A stretch of DNA of 64,000 nucleotides from Bradyrhizobium sp. KBS0727 (lineage in GTDB: Bacteria > Pseudomonadota > Alphaproteobacteria > Rhizobiales > Xanthobacteraceae): positions 921,001 to 985,000 of the forward strand of contig NZ_CP042176.1 of NCBI RefSeq assembly GCF_005937885.2. The letters run 5' to 3'. Shown here piece by piece: positions 43,986 through 55,724 of the stretch. Positions within the stretch are counted from its first letter, which is position 1. Every line of letters begins with the position of its first letter. The translations under genes and the position numbers were made by a program. The notes under the pieces were generated by a model. It had not been told where the DNA came from. It searched no databases and was given only the letters and a program-made list of their open reading frames with translations.

Positions 43986-45079
43986 TTGCCCGCCATGAAG
44001 TCACGCAGCCCATCGACGACGAGGCGATTGGCCTCTTCGGTGCCAACGGTCATGCGCAGCGAATGCGGCAGGCCGTAATTGTTCAGCGCCCGCAGCACCA
44101 GGCCGCGTTTGGTCAGATATGCGTCGGCCTCGGCCGAGGTCTTGCCCTTGTCGAGCGGGAAATGGATCAGCACGAAGTTCGCCACGCTCGGGGTCACCTT
44201 CAGGCCGAGTTTGGTGATCTCCTCGGTCAGCCAGTTGCGCCACTTCTCGGTGAACGTCTTCGACATCTGGACATGCGCGGTGTCCTCGATGGCGGCGACC
44301 GCGGCCAGCATGGCCGGCGTCGAGACGTTGAAGGGACCGCGAATGCGGTTGACGGCGTCGACGATATTGGCCGGGCCGAACATCCAGCCGATCCGCAAGC
44401 TTGCCAGTCCGTGAATCTTGGAGAAGGTATGCGTCATCACGGTGTTTTCGGTGGTCGCTACCAGTTCGAGGCCGAGCTCGTAGTCGTTGCGCGACACGTA
44501 GTCGGAATAGGCGGCGTCGAGCACCAGCAGCACATGCGGCGGCAATCCGGCGCGCAGCCGCTTGACCTCGTCGAACGGAATATAGGTGCCGGTCGGGTTG
44601 TTGGGGTTGGCAAGCCACACCAGCTTGGTCTTCGGCGTAACGCGCGCCAGGATGGCGTCGACGTCGGCGGTGAAATCGGTCTCGGGCGCGACGACGTTTT
44701 TGGCGCCGTTCGCCATGGTGGCGATCGGGTACACCAGAAAACCGTGGGTGGTGGAGATCGCTTCATCGCCATGGCTGAGATAGGTGTGTGCCAGGAGGTT
44801 GAGGATTTCGTCCGAGCCGGCGCCGCAGATGATGCGGTCGGGATCGAGCCCGAAGGCGCGGCCGATCGCCTCGCGCAGCACCCGCGAGGTTCCTTCCGGA
44901 TAGTCTTCGAGATGTGCGACGGCCTGCTTGTAGACTTCCTTCACCTTCGGCGACGGCCCGAACGGGGTCTCGTTGGCGGACAGCTTGAACACCTTGCGCC
45001 CCGGCTCCGCCACCGGGCTCTTGCCGGGCGTGTAGGGCGCAATGTCGAGAATGCCGGGATTCGGCATGGGGCGGGACAT
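43982..45079 (-). CDS. hisC: Histidinol-phosphate aminotransferase (aromatic aminotransferase-like)
   Basis: 365-aa class II-type PLP aminotransferase. [15 protein letters not shown] is the HisC N-terminal signature, [14 protein letters not shown] carries the substrate Asn, DAAYSDYV the conserved Asp/Tyr, and [16 protein letters not shown] the PLP lysine (Lys221). Placed between chorismate mutase and tyrC, it may act on aromatic substrates (prephenate or phenylpyruvate) as well as histidinol phosphate; paralogues in such operons often do. Start ATG at 45079. Confidence 0.93.
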   Translation of the reverse strand: MSRPMPNPGILDIAPYTPGKSPVAEPGRKVFKLSANETPFGPSPKVKEVYKQAVAHLEDYPEGTSRVLREAIGRAFGLDPDRIICGAGSDEILNLLAHTYLSHGDEAISTTHGFLVYPIATMANGAKNVVAPETDFTADVDAILARVTPKTKLVWLANPNNPTGTYIPFDEVKRLRAGLPPHVLLVLDAAYSDYVSRNDYELGLELVATTENTVMTHTFSKIHGLASLRIGWMFGPANIVDAVNRIRGPFNVSTPAMLAAVAAIEDTAHVQMSKTFTEKWRNWLTEEITKLGLKVTPSVANFVLIHFPLDKGKTSAEADAYLTKRGLVLRALNNYGLPHSLRMTVGTEEANRLVVDGLRDFMAGK

Positions 45080-45106
45080 CTCAAAACTCCGGAAATTCGG
45101 GCGGCC

Positions 45107-45955
45107 TTAAGGCTTGGCCGACCCGTTGGAGGGCACCGTATAGCGCGTTGCATGGCTGCCGACGAGGGCCGACGAGCGCACCGACGCACCGGCCGCAATC
45201 AGGGCCATCTTGATCTTCTCGAAGCCGGTGCCGGCATCCGACACCAAAAGCGCCGCGCCGTCGAAGGCGGTATCGGGCACGGCGACGATTTCGGCCAGCG
45301 GCGCCAGCGCGCGCGCCGTATCCGCGTTCCAGCCGGAGACACGAACGCTCCACATCTCGACCTCGGTCACCATGGCGTCGTCGGCCACACGCGAGATCAC
45401 GAACACCGGGAGTGCGGCCGGATGGTCGGCGCGTTCCAGGAACGGCAGGCGGGCGATGATCTTCGGCGCGCCGTCGGCTTCCAGTGCGATCCACCATGGC
45501 GTGCGGCTCGATATCGCCGAGACCAGCGCCAGATCGCCCTTGGATTTCGCCACTGCCTCGACTGCGGCCTGTGCGCTGAAATGCGCCACATAAGGCACGA
45601 CGAAGCCGAAATGAAACCGCGCCGAATCCCGCATCGCGGGCTCGCTGACGGAAACATCCGCATGCACCGCGAACGGCGCTTGCACGTAGGTGAACGTCGA
45701 GATGATGACGCGCCAGATGCTCTCGATGGTGTCGAGCGGCAGGATGCCGCGATGGCGCCGTACCAGCTCGCGCATCATCGAGGCCTCGCGCGCAGGGCGG
45801 AACGCCGAGCCGACTTCCTGGGTCTGCTTGACCTGGATCAGCCGGTCGATGATGTCGCCGCGCGCCATCAGCAGGCGATGGACCTGCTCGTCGATGCTGT
45901 CGATCTCTTTGCGCAGCTCCTGCAGCGAGGGCGGAGCCGGGGGGGCCTTGGACAT
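45107..45955 (-). CDS. Chorismate mutase (AroQ) with C-terminal extension
   Basis: 282 aa from ATG at 45955 (MSKAPPAPPSLQELRKEIDS); the frame stays open upstream through the metX leader, but that part is not coding. AroQ domain ~8-95: LRKEIDSIDEQVHRLLMARG, IQVKQTQEVGSAFRPARE, IWRVIISTFTYVQ, converting chorismate to prephenate. The remaining ~180 residues are alphaproteobacteria-type, and may be a degenerate prephenate-dehydratase or regulatory region (LPFLERADHPAALPVFVISR). First gene of the minus-strand aromatic unit with hisC and tyrC. Confidence 0.88.
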   Translation of the reverse strand: MSKAPPAPPSLQELRKEIDSIDEQVHRLLMARGDIIDRLIQVKQTQEVGSAFRPAREASMMRELVRRHRGILPLDTIESIWRVIISTFTYVQAPFAVHADVSVSEPAMRDSARFHFGFVVPYVAHFSAQAAVEAVAKSKGDLALVSAISSRTPWWIALEADGAPKIIARLPFLERADHPAALPVFVISRVADDAMVTEVEMWSVRVSGWNADTARALAPLAEIVAVPDTAFDGAALLVSDAGTGFEKIKMALIAAGASVRSSALVGSHATRYTVPSNGSAKP

Positions 45956-46108
45956 GCGAATAACCTGGCGAGAGCGTACCTTCATCCGGGGCGCGGCACC
46001 TGCGCCACGCCTCGAACGGATGAGGCCCGTTCTCCCCCATGGTGCGAGACGGCGCAAGGGTGCCGCTTCGCCATCAGGCCCGCTTGCCTTGTTAACCAAG
46101 GGCCTGCC

Positions 46109-46137
46109 TTGACGAAATGCCCGCTTCGGACTAGCTT
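46109..46137 (+). promoter_or_regulatory. Sigma-70-type promoter for metX
   Basis: TTGACG (46109-46114), 17-base spacer, TAGCTT (46132-46137), about ten bases before the riboswitch starts. Spacing is ideal; the -10 is weak. Its position directly before the riboswitch supports it. Confidence 0.55.
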
Positions 46138-46145
46138 TAGGCCAC

Positions 46146-46206
46146 TCCGTGGTCATTTGAGCCGGCCGGCTTGCAGCCACGTTAAACAACTCGCTAAACA
46201 GGCCGG
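46146..46206 (+). ncRNA. SAM-II riboswitch
   Basis: Matches the SAM-II pattern of alphaproteobacterial metA/metX leaders. P1 is cgtgg (46148-46152) with ccacg (46177-46181), enclosing tcatttga and the ttgcagc element. Then comes gttaaac, and a pseudoknot in which ccggcc of 46161-46168 can pair with ggccgg (46201-46206) after cgctaaaca. SAM binding should shut metX expression when methionine/SAM is plentiful. Confidence 0.88.
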
Positions 46207-46219
46207 GGACAGAAGTGAT

Positions 46220-46252
46220 CCCGGCCGAACCTTTGTTCAGGCCGGGTTTTTT
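46220..46252 (+). terminator. Intrinsic terminator in the metX leader
   Basis: cccggcc (46220-46226) pairs with ggccggg (46240-46246), followed by six T. The 5' arm can alternatively pair with ccgggga upstream (46203-46209), which overlaps the riboswitch pseudoknot strand, giving a possible antiterminator switch. Confidence 0.82.
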
Positions 46253-46301
46253 ATTGGCCTGATTCTGTCCATGGACCTCCGCTAACGAGGCCGGTGCCGA
46301 T

Positions 46302-47504
46302 ATGACCAACGTGCAGTCGATACCCAGTCCTTCGATTCACAGCGAGGATCGCGCCCATGAGGCCGACCATCCGAGTTCGCTGCTGGCGAAGTTCGGCATC
46401 GAGCAGCCGCTGAAGCTCGATTGCGGCGTCGACCTGGCGCCGTTCCAGATCGCCTATCAAACCTATGGCGAACTGAACGCGGAGCGCTCCAACGCCATTC
46501 TGGTCTGCCATGCGCTGACCGGCGATCAGCATGTCAACAACGTGCACCCGGTGACCGGCAAGCACGGCTGGTGGGACACCATGGTCGGCCCCGGCCTGCC
46601 GCTCGACACCAACCAGTACTTCGTCATCTGCAGCAACGTGATCGGCAGTTGCATGGGCTCGACCGGGCCGGCATCGACCAATCCGGCCACCGGCAAGCTG
46701 TGGGGACTGGATTTCCCCGTCATCACCATTCCCGACATGGTGCGCGCGCAGACCATGCTGATCGATCGGCTGGGCATTGACACGCTGTTTGCCGTGGTCG
46801 GCGGCTCGATGGGCGGCATGCAGGCGCTGCAATGGACCGCGGCCTACCCCGAGCGCGTGTTCTCGACGCTGGCGATCGCCTGCTCGACGCGGCATTCGGC
46901 GCAGAACATCGCGTTCCATGAGCTCGGCCGACAGGCCGTGATGGCCGATCCGGACTGGCGCGGCGGGCGTTATTTCGACGACGGCACGCATCCGCATCGC
47001 GGGCTCGGCGTGGCGCGGATGGCGGCGCACATCACCTATCTCTCCGACGCCGCACTTCACCGCAAGTTCGGACGGCGGATGCAGGACCGCGATCTCCCGA
47101 CATTCTCGTTCGACGCGGATTTCCAGGTCGAGAGCTATCTGCGTTATCAGGGCTCGTCGTTCGTCGAGCGCTTCGACGCCAACAGCTATCTCTATCTGAC
47201 GCGGGCGATGGATTACTTCGACATCGCCGCCGACCATAACGGCGTGCTGGCCCAGGCGTTTCGCGGCATCAAGACCCGTTTCTGCGTGGTGTCGTTCACC
47301 TCGGACTGGCTGTTTCCGACCTCGGAATCGCGCGCGCTGGTTCATGCGCTGAACGCATCGAGCGCGCGGGTGTCGTTCGCCGAGATCGAGACCGATCGCG
47401 GCCACGACGCCTTCCTGCTCGACGTGCCCGAATTCTTCGACATTTCCCGGGCCTTCCTGCAATCCGCGGGCAAGGCGCGCGGGCTCGCCGGTACAGGTGT
47501 CTGA
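46302..47504 (+). CDS. metX: Homoserine O-acetyltransferase
   Basis: 400 aa. Acetylates (or succinylates) homoserine in methionine synthesis. An alpha/beta hydrolase with the nucleophile in [12 protein letters not shown] (Ser169), Asp in SDWLFPT and His in [11 protein letters not shown]-terminal [20 protein letters not shown] is typical, as is [14 protein letters not shown]. Controlled by the SAM-II riboswitch and terminator directly upstream. Forms an operon with metW, which begins right after its stop. Some MetX enzymes use succinyl-CoA, which sequence alone cannot exclude. Confidence 0.96.
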   Translation: MTNVQSIPSPSIHSEDRAHEADHPSSLLAKFGIEQPLKLDCGVDLAPFQIAYQTYGELNAERSNAILVCHALTGDQHVNNVHPVTGKHGWWDTMVGPGLPLDTNQYFVICSNVIGSCMGSTGPASTNPATGKLWGLDFPVITIPDMVRAQTMLIDRLGIDTLFAVVGGSMGGMQALQWTAAYPERVFSTLAIACSTRHSAQNIAFHELGRQAVMADPDWRGGRYFDDGTHPHRGLGVARMAAHITYLSDAALHRKFGRRMQDRDLPTFSFDADFQVESYLRYQGSSFVERFDANSYLYLTRAMDYFDIAADHNGVLAQAFRGIKTRFCVVSFTSDWLFPTSESRALVHALNASSARVSFAEIETDRGHDAFLLDVPEFFDISRAFLQSAGKARGLAGTGV

Positions 47505-47505
47505 C

Positions 47506-48174
47506 ATGGCGCTTCAGGAACAGACCTTGCCGCTCGGCGGCATTGCGCCGGATCGCACCGGGAATTATCGCACCGATCACCTGCTGGTCGCCGAGATGGT
47601 CGCGCGCGGTTCGAAAGTGCTCGACGTCGGCTGCGGCGACGGTGAACTGCTGCAGCTATTGGAAAGCCGCGGCATCGACGGCCGCGGCATCGAACTGTCG
47701 CGCGAGGGCGTCAACCGCTGCGTCGCCAAGGGGCTGGCAGTGGTGCAGGGCGACGCCGACACTGACTTGGTCAATTATCCCGACGACGCCTTCGATTACG
47801 TGATCCTGTCGCAGACGCTGCAGGCGACGCGGCAGCCGAAGGTGGTGCTGGAAAACCTGCTGCGGATCGGGCACCGCGCCATCGTCTCGTTCCCGAATTT
47901 CGGCTTCTGGAAGATGCGGCTGCAGTTGCTGGTGGGCGGCCACATGCCGCGCACCGAGAACCTGCCGGCCACCTGGTACGACACCGCGAATATCCACTTC
48001 TGCACCATCAAGGATTTCGTCGAGCTCTGTGACGCGATCAACGTCAAGATGGAACGCGCCGTCGCCCTCGATCTCTACGGCCGCCCGCTGCGGTTGAATC
48101 TGCCGTGGTGGTTCTGGAACATGTTCGGCGAGCAGGGCGTGTTCCTGCTGTCGAGGGCGGGCGGGGGGAAGTGA
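47506..48174 (+). CDS. metW: Methionine biosynthesis protein MetW
   Basis: 222 aa from ATG 47506; a GTG at 47497 overlapping metX is an alternative. A SAM-methyltransferase-fold protein, VLDVGCGDGELLQLLE, with VNRCVAKGLAVVQGDAD and ADDAFDYVILSQTLQ-type motifs (here PDDAFDYVILSQTLQ). MetW is needed with MetX for homoserine acylation in many alphaproteobacteria. It starts one base after the metX stop and is surely co-transcribed and under the same riboswitch. Confidence 0.95.
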   Translation: MALQEQTLPLGGIAPDRTGNYRTDHLLVAEMVARGSKVLDVGCGDGELLQLLESRGIDGRGIELSREGVNRCVAKGLAVVQGDADTDLVNYPDDAFDYVILSQTLQATRQPKVVLENLLRIGHRAIVSFPNFGFWKMRLQLLVGGHMPRTENLPATWYDTANIHFCTIKDFVELCDAINVKMERAVALDLYGRPLRLNLPWWFWNMFGEQGVFLLSRAGGGK

Positions 48175-48183
48175 GTTAGCCCC

Positions 48184-48223
48184 GTCATTCCGGGTTCGCG
48201 TCTTCGACGCGCCCCGGAATGAC
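48184..48223. repeat. REP palindrome between convergent genes
   Basis: gtcattccggg (48184-48194) pairs with cccggaatgac (48213-48223) and an inner cgcgtc/gacgcg stem continues the hairpin. Same family as 37150-37232. Placed between metW and the convergent hydrolase gene, it may serve as a two-way terminator. Confidence 0.75.
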
Positions 48224-48231
48224 GGACGGAA

Positions 48232-49098
48232 CTACCCCACCATCATCGACCTTGGATCCCGCACCGGCCACCGGCCTGCCTCGACCAGCGCAATGAACCG
48301 CTCGACCATTTCGTTGAACAGCGCAGGCTCCTCCAGGTTGAGCACATGGCCCGACTTCGGGAAGAACGACAGCCCCGCCGCCGGCAGATGCTGCTTCAGG
48401 AACAGGCTGGGCTCGACGCAATTGTCGTCCTCGTCGCCGCACAGGATCAGCGCCGGCGTCGGCACCTTCCGGATCGCATCCGTCATGGTGTAGATCGAGG
48501 GCCGGCCGCCTTGAAAACTGCGCATGGTGTTGGCCGAGCCTTGCGCGCTGTGGCGGGCCAGCGCCGCATAGAAATCGGCATGACCGCGCGGGTCCTTCAG
48601 CAGAAACGGAATCCGGCTCGGCGCCTCGCGCGTCGCCTTCGCGACCTCGACCGAACCGATCGTCTCATACTGCTCGGCGTTGGCCTGGCACTGCCTGCGA
48701 AAGGCTTCGAGATTTTCGAGGCTGGAGCCGGAGCCGACCGCGGCCAGCGTCATCGACAGGGCGCGCTCCGGAGCGTTGAGGCCGACTTGAAGCGACGAGT
48801 AGGAACCCATCGACAGGCCGATGAAATGCGCCTTGGCAATGCCGAGATGATCGAGCACGGCGAGCGCGTCGGTGTAGAAATGCCGGTAGGTGTAGACGTC
48901 GGATGTCGGCGGCACGTCGGAGGGCGTGTAGCCCCGCGCCGAATAGGCGATGCAACGGTGGCCGCGCGAGAAGTAGCGCATCTGCGGTTCCCAATTGGTA
49001 TGGTCGGCCGCGAATTCATGCAGGAAAATGATCGGGGTTCCGCTTCCCACCTCCTCGAAATACAGGCGGACATTATCTTTCGTAACGGCATGGGGCAT
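48232..49098 (-). CDS. Alpha/beta hydrolase
   Basis: 288 aa from ATG at 49098, eight bases after agagg; an ATG at 49104 is too close to it. Fold landmarks: PIIFLHEFAADHTNWEPQMR (HG-type oxyanion loop, here HEF), the nucleophile elbow GLSMGS, an Asp after CGDEDD, and catalytic His in KSGHVLNLEEP. Begins HAVTKDNVRLYFEEVGSGTP, typical of soluble esterase-, lactonase- or haloperoxidase-like members. No signal peptide, so cytoplasmic. Substrate unknown. Confidence 0.88.
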   Translation of the reverse strand: MPHAVTKDNVRLYFEEVGSGTPIIFLHEFAADHTNWEPQMRYFSRGHRCIAYSARGYTPSDVPPTSDVYTYRHFYTDALAVLDHLGIAKAHFIGLSMGSYSSLQVGLNAPERALSMTLAAVGSGSSLENLEAFRRQCQANAEQYETIGSVEVAKATREAPSRIPFLLKDPRGHADFYAALARHSAQGSANTMRSFQGGRPSIYTMTDAIRKVPTPALILCGDEDDNCVEPSLFLKQHLPAAGLSFFPKSGHVLNLEEPALFNEMVERFIALVEAGRWPVRDPRSMMVG

Positions 49099-49326
49099 TG
49101 GCATATCCTCTCGTTGGCCGGCCGCAGATTTGCAGTTAATTCTCGCGGCGGCAATGCGGCAGCATCGATCATGTTTGGTCATCGAATCATCGCGGAATGA
49201 CCCCGAAATCGTTTCCGCACGGCCATATGAAATCTTCCTCGTGTCACACCCCGCATCGCAAAAACCGCCGTCGCGTTCGTATCCGCACGAACGCGACAGG
49301 GGAATGGGGGCTACAGAGGATGATCT

Positions 49327-49977
49327 ATGTTTCAGTTGCTTGCGTTTCGCCGGTCGCTTCGAGTCTTGGCACTGGCTCTGTGTTCGGCTTCGATCGCCGT
49401 ATCCGTTACTCCCGCTCACGCACGATCTCATCATGGCGCAGGGCGCCACGCGCGGGCCTATCACGCCGGCCATCATGCGAGGCGGCATTACGTTCACGTC
49501 CAACGTCGGCACGTCGCTGATGCTTCGCGCTGGGAGCGCGGCGTAGCGCAAATGCGGGCAGGCGGCTTTGCCGACACCAAGGCAAGCCTGACGACAGACG
49601 CCAGCGCGTCGGCACCGGCGAGCTTCGGTTCGTCCAATGTCGTCGCCGAGGCGCGGCGTTATATCGGCGGTAATCCGACCGGCCGCGGCAGCCTGTGGTG
49701 CGCGCGGTTCATGAACATGGTGCTGCAGCACACCGGCCATCATGGCACCGGCTCCGACATGGCGAGTTCGTTCGCGCATTACGGTCAGCGCGTCTCCGGT
49801 CCGCAGGTTGGTGCCATCGCTGTCATGGGGCGGCGCGGCGGCGGCCATGTCGGCATCATTACCGGCATCGATGCTGCCGGAAATCCGATCATGATCTCGG
49901 GCAACAACGGCAACCGGGTCAGGGAAGCGCCGATCTCGCGCGGCCGGATCTACGCCTACGTCATGCCGACGGGCTAG
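49327..49977 (+). CDS. Secreted NlpC/P60-like (TIGR02594-type) peptidoglycan hydrolase candidate
   Basis: 216 aa. Signal peptide RVLALALCSASIAVSVTPAHA, a His/Arg-rich linker (~33-63), then a C-terminal domain with Cys125 in GSLWCARFMN and His174 in GGGHVGIITG, the Cys/His pair of NlpC/P60-CHAP superfamily peptidases. The middle part has SSFAHYGQRV and the end IYAYVMPTG. Likely periplasmic or surface endopeptidase or amidase acting on peptidoglycan. Convergent with, and two bases from, the transporter gene. Confidence 0.82.
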   Translation: MFQLLAFRRSLRVLALALCSASIAVSVTPAHARSHHGAGRHARAYHAGHHARRHYVHVQRRHVADASRWERGVAQMRAGGFADTKASLTTDASASAPASFGSSNVVAEARRYIGGNPTGRGSLWCARFMNMVLQHTGHHGTGSDMASSFAHYGQRVSGPQVGAIAVMGRRGGGHVGIITGIDAAGNPIMISGNNGNRVREAPISRGRIYAYVMPTG

Positions 49978-49978
49978 A

Positions 49979-51031
49979 TCAGGCGATCTGCAGCAGGCGG
50001 ATCAGGCCGAGGCTGATGAGGCCCAGGATGACAAGCGAGGCGGTGACCGCGGCAGTAACGCGGACACCGGCGCTGGCCACGACTCTCACATCCACGCCCA
50101 ACCCGAGTGCGGCCATCGATACGGTTGTGAGCAGACTGGCCGTGGTTGCCAGCGGCACCAGCATGGCCTGCGGGATCAAGCCGAAGGAGCGAACGGCCGC
50201 GACGGTCAGAAAACCGACGATGAACCACGGAACCAGCTCATGCAGCGCCGGGCCCGAGCGCTTCGCTGTCCGGCTCTCGGATACGTGCGCACCGGCCCGC
50301 GGTTCCGACGGCAGGCGGCGGCTGATCAGGGACAGGCCGAGCACCACCGGGCCCAGCATCAGCACGCGGACCAGCTTGACCACGGTTCCGACCTGATTGC
50401 TGAGCGCTCCGATCGGAAGGGTGGCCGCCAGAACCTGCGGTACCGCATAGACCGTCAACCCGGCCAGAACGCCGTATTGCGTCAATGACATCTTCAGCAG
50501 TGGGACGAGAAACGGCAGTCCCAGCACAACGACGACTCCGAGCACGGCTGTAAACGCGATCGAAGAGGCCACATCGTCGCCGTCGGCGTCGATGATCGGT
50601 GCCACCGCCGCGATCGCCGAGTTACCGCAGATCGAATTGCCGCACGCCACCAGGATGGACATGCGCAACGGCAGGCCGAGCAGGCGGCAGATCAGATAAC
50701 TGGTCGCAATGGCGACCACCACGATGCCGGCGATCCCCAGGATCAGGGCCGGTCCGAGCGCCGCTGCGGCGCTGGCGCTGACGGACGCGCCGAGCAAGAC
50801 CACGGCGACCTCCAGCAGGATCTTGGCGCTGAACTGGATGCCGGCGTTCCAGTACGAACCGGGTGTCCAGGCCGCCCGGATGGCGACCCCCAGCACGATC
50901 GCGATCACCAGCGCTTCAAGGTAAGGCTGGCCCGCAAACTCGACTTCAACCGCCTGAAGCAGCATGGCGACGACGGTTACGGCAACGCAGAGGAGCATGC
51001 CGGGCAGGAGACGAATTGCGTTTTCGATCAA
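49979..51031 (-). CDS. YeiH/UPF0324 family putative sulfate exporter
   Basis: 350-aa polytopic membrane protein with about ten hydrophobic segments. The family hallmark ACGNSICGNSAIAAVAPII is present, as are LLGASVSASAAAALG and LTVYAVPQVLAA. The E. coli relative YeiH is annotated as a putative sulfate exporter, but transport has hardly been shown. A soluble insert (~RRLPSEPRAGAHVSESRTAK) lies between the last membrane groups. The MOSC gene follows upstream on the same strand with a 54-bp gap and may be co-expressed. Confidence 0.9.
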   Translation of the reverse strand: MIENAIRLLPGMLLCVAVTVVAMLLQAVEVEFAGQPYLEALVIAIVLGVAIRAAWTPGSYWNAGIQFSAKILLEVAVVLLGASVSASAAAALGPALILGIAGIVVVAIATSYLICRLLGLPLRMSILVACGNSICGNSAIAAVAPIIDADGDDVASSIAFTAVLGVVVVLGLPFLVPLLKMSLTQYGVLAGLTVYAVPQVLAATLPIGALSNQVGTVVKLVRVLMLGPVVLGLSLISRRLPSEPRAGAHVSESRTAKRSGPALHELVPWFIVGFLTVAAVRSFGLIPQAMLVPLATTASLLTTVSMAALGLGVDVRVVASAGVRVTAAVTASLVILGLISLGLIRLLQIA

Positions 51032-51085
51032 CGGACTGCTCCGGTTCCGGCATTCCTGACGGTGATACCGGAAGTGCGGCTCATG

Positions 51086-51862
51086 CTATTCCTCGGTTGG
51101 CGCAATCGCATCGCCCGCGCCAATGCTGCCGCCGGCGATCACCTCGGCATAGATCCCGCATTCATTGTGGCCGAGGCGGCGCATCAGCGTGTTCGGGATC
51201 GAGAGGTCGCGCGCGCCGGTGTCCGGATCGACATTGACGGCGGCGCATCGGACGATGCGCTTGACCACCTTGAGCCTGACGCCGTCGATGGCGAGTATCC
51301 GGTCGAGCTGCTCGAACTCATGCCAGGCCGGCCAGCCTTCGACATAGAGGTTGGCGCGGAAACGCAGCGGATCGACGGGGTGTTCGACCATGTTCTCGAT
51401 GGCGCGGACGCTCGCCAGATTGATAATCGAGACCACCTTGCGGGCCACGTCCGAAAAGCTGTGGCCCGGGCTGGTCAGGATTTTGGGCGGTCCCTTGATC
51501 TCGCCGGCATATCGGCTGGCAAAGAACTGCTCGATCGCGGTCCGGCCTCCGGCCGTTTCGAGGTTGCCCTCGGCCGCGACCGCGCCGTCCTGGCGGATGG
51601 TCAGGACGTGGGTGGCATCGTCGAAATGGGTGCGCAGCGGCGCCAGCCACTCGTCCCGCTGCAGCATCAGGAAGTGGGGCTTTGACAGCCATTTCGGCTC
51701 GGCCGGATCGAAACCCGAGGGGCCGTTCTCGATGGCGTAGCGGCGGTCGGCCGCCAGCGTCTCGCCGGGAAGAAGCTCGGCGCGCTGGAGCGGCTCCGGG
51801 GAGAGCCCTTTGACGGGATAGCGGTAGATACCGGCGATCGTCGCCGACGGGGACGGGGTCAT
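51086..51862 (-). CDS. MOSC-domain protein
   Basis: 258 aa. N-terminal MOSC-N beta-barrel domain starts GIYRYPVKGLSPEPLQRAEL, and the C-terminal MOSC domain has RFRANLYVEGWPAWHEF and the conserved cysteine in VKRIVRCAAVNVDPDTG, the likely sulfur- or Mo-cofactor ligand, followed by MRRLGHNECGIYAEV. MOSC proteins transfer or reduce with molybdenum cofactor, or handle sulfur. Which one cannot be told. Located between a YeiH-type transporter gene and clpB. Confidence 0.92.
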   Translation of the reverse strand: MTPSPSATIAGIYRYPVKGLSPEPLQRAELLPGETLAADRRYAIENGPSGFDPAEPKWLSKPHFLMLQRDEWLAPLRTHFDDATHVLTIRQDGAVAAEGNLETAGGRTAIEQFFASRYAGEIKGPPKILTSPGHSFSDVARKVVSIINLASVRAIENMVEHPVDPLRFRANLYVEGWPAWHEFEQLDRILAIDGVRLKVVKRIVRCAAVNVDPDTGARDLSIPNTLMRRLGHNECGIYAEVIAGGSIGAGDAIAPTEE

Positions 51863-52084
51863 TCGGCCTTGTAGGAGATTCCCTCAAGCCGCGCCACCGT
51901 CCCGAAATTGCAAGCCGGCCTCTTCCGTTTCGGCCGTCGATGCCCACATTTGCGTCAAGCCTGAAAAAATGACGGCGACGACCGCCGGCCGGTTGAGGAA
52001 AGTCAACGCGGCCGCGCGGAAACCCAATGAAGATGCCGTATTCATGCCTTAGGGGTGGGGACGGCAGGCCGAGGGAAATCAAGA

Positions 52085-54724
<2,640 letters not shown>

Positions 54725-54751
54725 GCCAAGTATCAGGCGACAGTCAATCGA

Positions 54752-54785
54752 CTGGATGCATCCTGTCAGCACAGGGTGCATCCAG
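54752..54785. terminator. Hairpin between convergent clpB and minus-strand gene
   Basis: ctggatgcatcctgt (54752-54766) pairs with acagggtgcatccag (54771-54785), 15-bp stem with one G-T pair and a four-base loop. No long T-run, so a probable two-way terminator or processing structure. Confidence 0.65.
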
Positions 54786-54794
54786 GCGGATTTG

Positions 54795-55064
54795 CTATTC
54801 CGTCACCTGACCGATCGCCGGGCTGCCGCCCCTGTCGTCCTCATCCTCGCTCGGCTCAAGCTCAGAGAGGATATCGACCAGTTCGCGAACGCGGCCGGTT
54901 GCGAGCGGTCTGCCGGCATTCAGCAGCGGCTCGTCATTGACTATCCAAGCCTGGGCTTCTGCCAGTTCGTCCACGCTCGCGCCAGTTCCGATGATCTGGG
55001 CGATGGTGACATCGTCAGCCCCGCTGATCGCCTTGATAACATCGTCCCGAGTAACGCGTTTCAT
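54795..55064 (-). CDS. Small acidic hypothetical protein
   Basis: 89 aa, KRVTRDDVIKAISGADDVTI and a very acidic C-terminal tail (ELEPSEDEDD). No signal peptide, cysteine or membrane segment; predicted alpha-helical, with a DELAEAQAWI helix that looks like a conserved core. It resembles small proteins of unknown function in Bradyrhizobium and relatives. Converges on clpB. Function unknown. Confidence 0.65.
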   Translation of the reverse strand: MKRVTRDDVIKAISGADDVTIAQIIGTGASVDELAEAQAWIVNDEPLLNAGRPLATGRVRELVDILSELEPSEDEDDRGGSPAIGQVTE

Positions 55065-55150
55065 GGCTGCTCATTTCGTAAGGCTGCGCCGCTTGCCGCA
55101 ACGCTGCGCCCTCCCGCTGTCGATGACGGCGAGGCGGTCGCGCAAACGTC

Positions 55151-55510
55151 TCAGCGGCCCGTGGTAAACCGCGGCGGGTTCTGGGTCATCATCCAGATTT
55201 CGATCGCCGCAAGCACCGCCACGGCGGCGCCGATCAGCACATGAACCGTCATGGCCGTGGTTCCGTGGAAGCCCAATACCCAAGGCGATACCAGCGCCCA
55301 CAATCCGACGATCAGGTTCAGCCACTCTTCCCAGACCGCGAACGCAGCCAGCGCTGCGATCGCGAGGATCGCAATGACCAGGCCGGAGAGGGTGGCGTTC
55401 TGGGAGATTTTCCCGGCGTCGAAGCCGAACATCCACGGCGAAACGAACAGAATCGCGCCGAGGACAAGGTTGGCGACGTCGCACAACTTTGCATTGGTCC
55501 AATTCTCCAT
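55151..55510 (-). CDS. SPW-repeat membrane protein
   Basis: 119 aa from ATG at 55510, preceded by ggaggatgtgtc. Two copies of the SPW motif, SPWMFGF (24-30) and SPWVLGF (75-81), each followed by a hydrophobic segment, matching the SPW repeat family (PF03779) of small four-helix membrane proteins. Ends with MMTQNPPRFTTGR. Function unknown; such genes are often single and stress-related. The 640-bp open frame that surrounds it is not coding outside this part. Confidence 0.88.
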   Translation of the reverse strand: MENWTNAKLCDVANLVLGAILFVSPWMFGFDAGKISQNATLSGLVIAILAIAALAAFAVWEEWLNLIVGLWALVSPWVLGFHGTTAMTVHVLIGAAVAVLAAIEIWMMTQNPPRFTTGR

Positions 55511-55724
55511 GACACATCCTCCATTGAAGATTTGCCAACAAAAGCTAACCGGGGAGCGGCCGTTTGGGTTCCACGGTGGTGGAACATTCTTTGATGGAAC
55601 AAATGGGCCGGACGGCTGGCTCCTGAACCAAGGCAAGAGTGTGTTCCCGCACGAAGGCGAAACGCGGCGCGAGCATCGCTGGCGTGCTGGACGACCGGCG
55701 ATTTGAAGTCGCCGATACGCTTCG

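Noticed and set aside
51863..52084. Heat-shock (sigma-32) promoter before clpB
   Set aside because: Expected for clpB, but no clear cttg...cytat pair could be placed with correct spacing.
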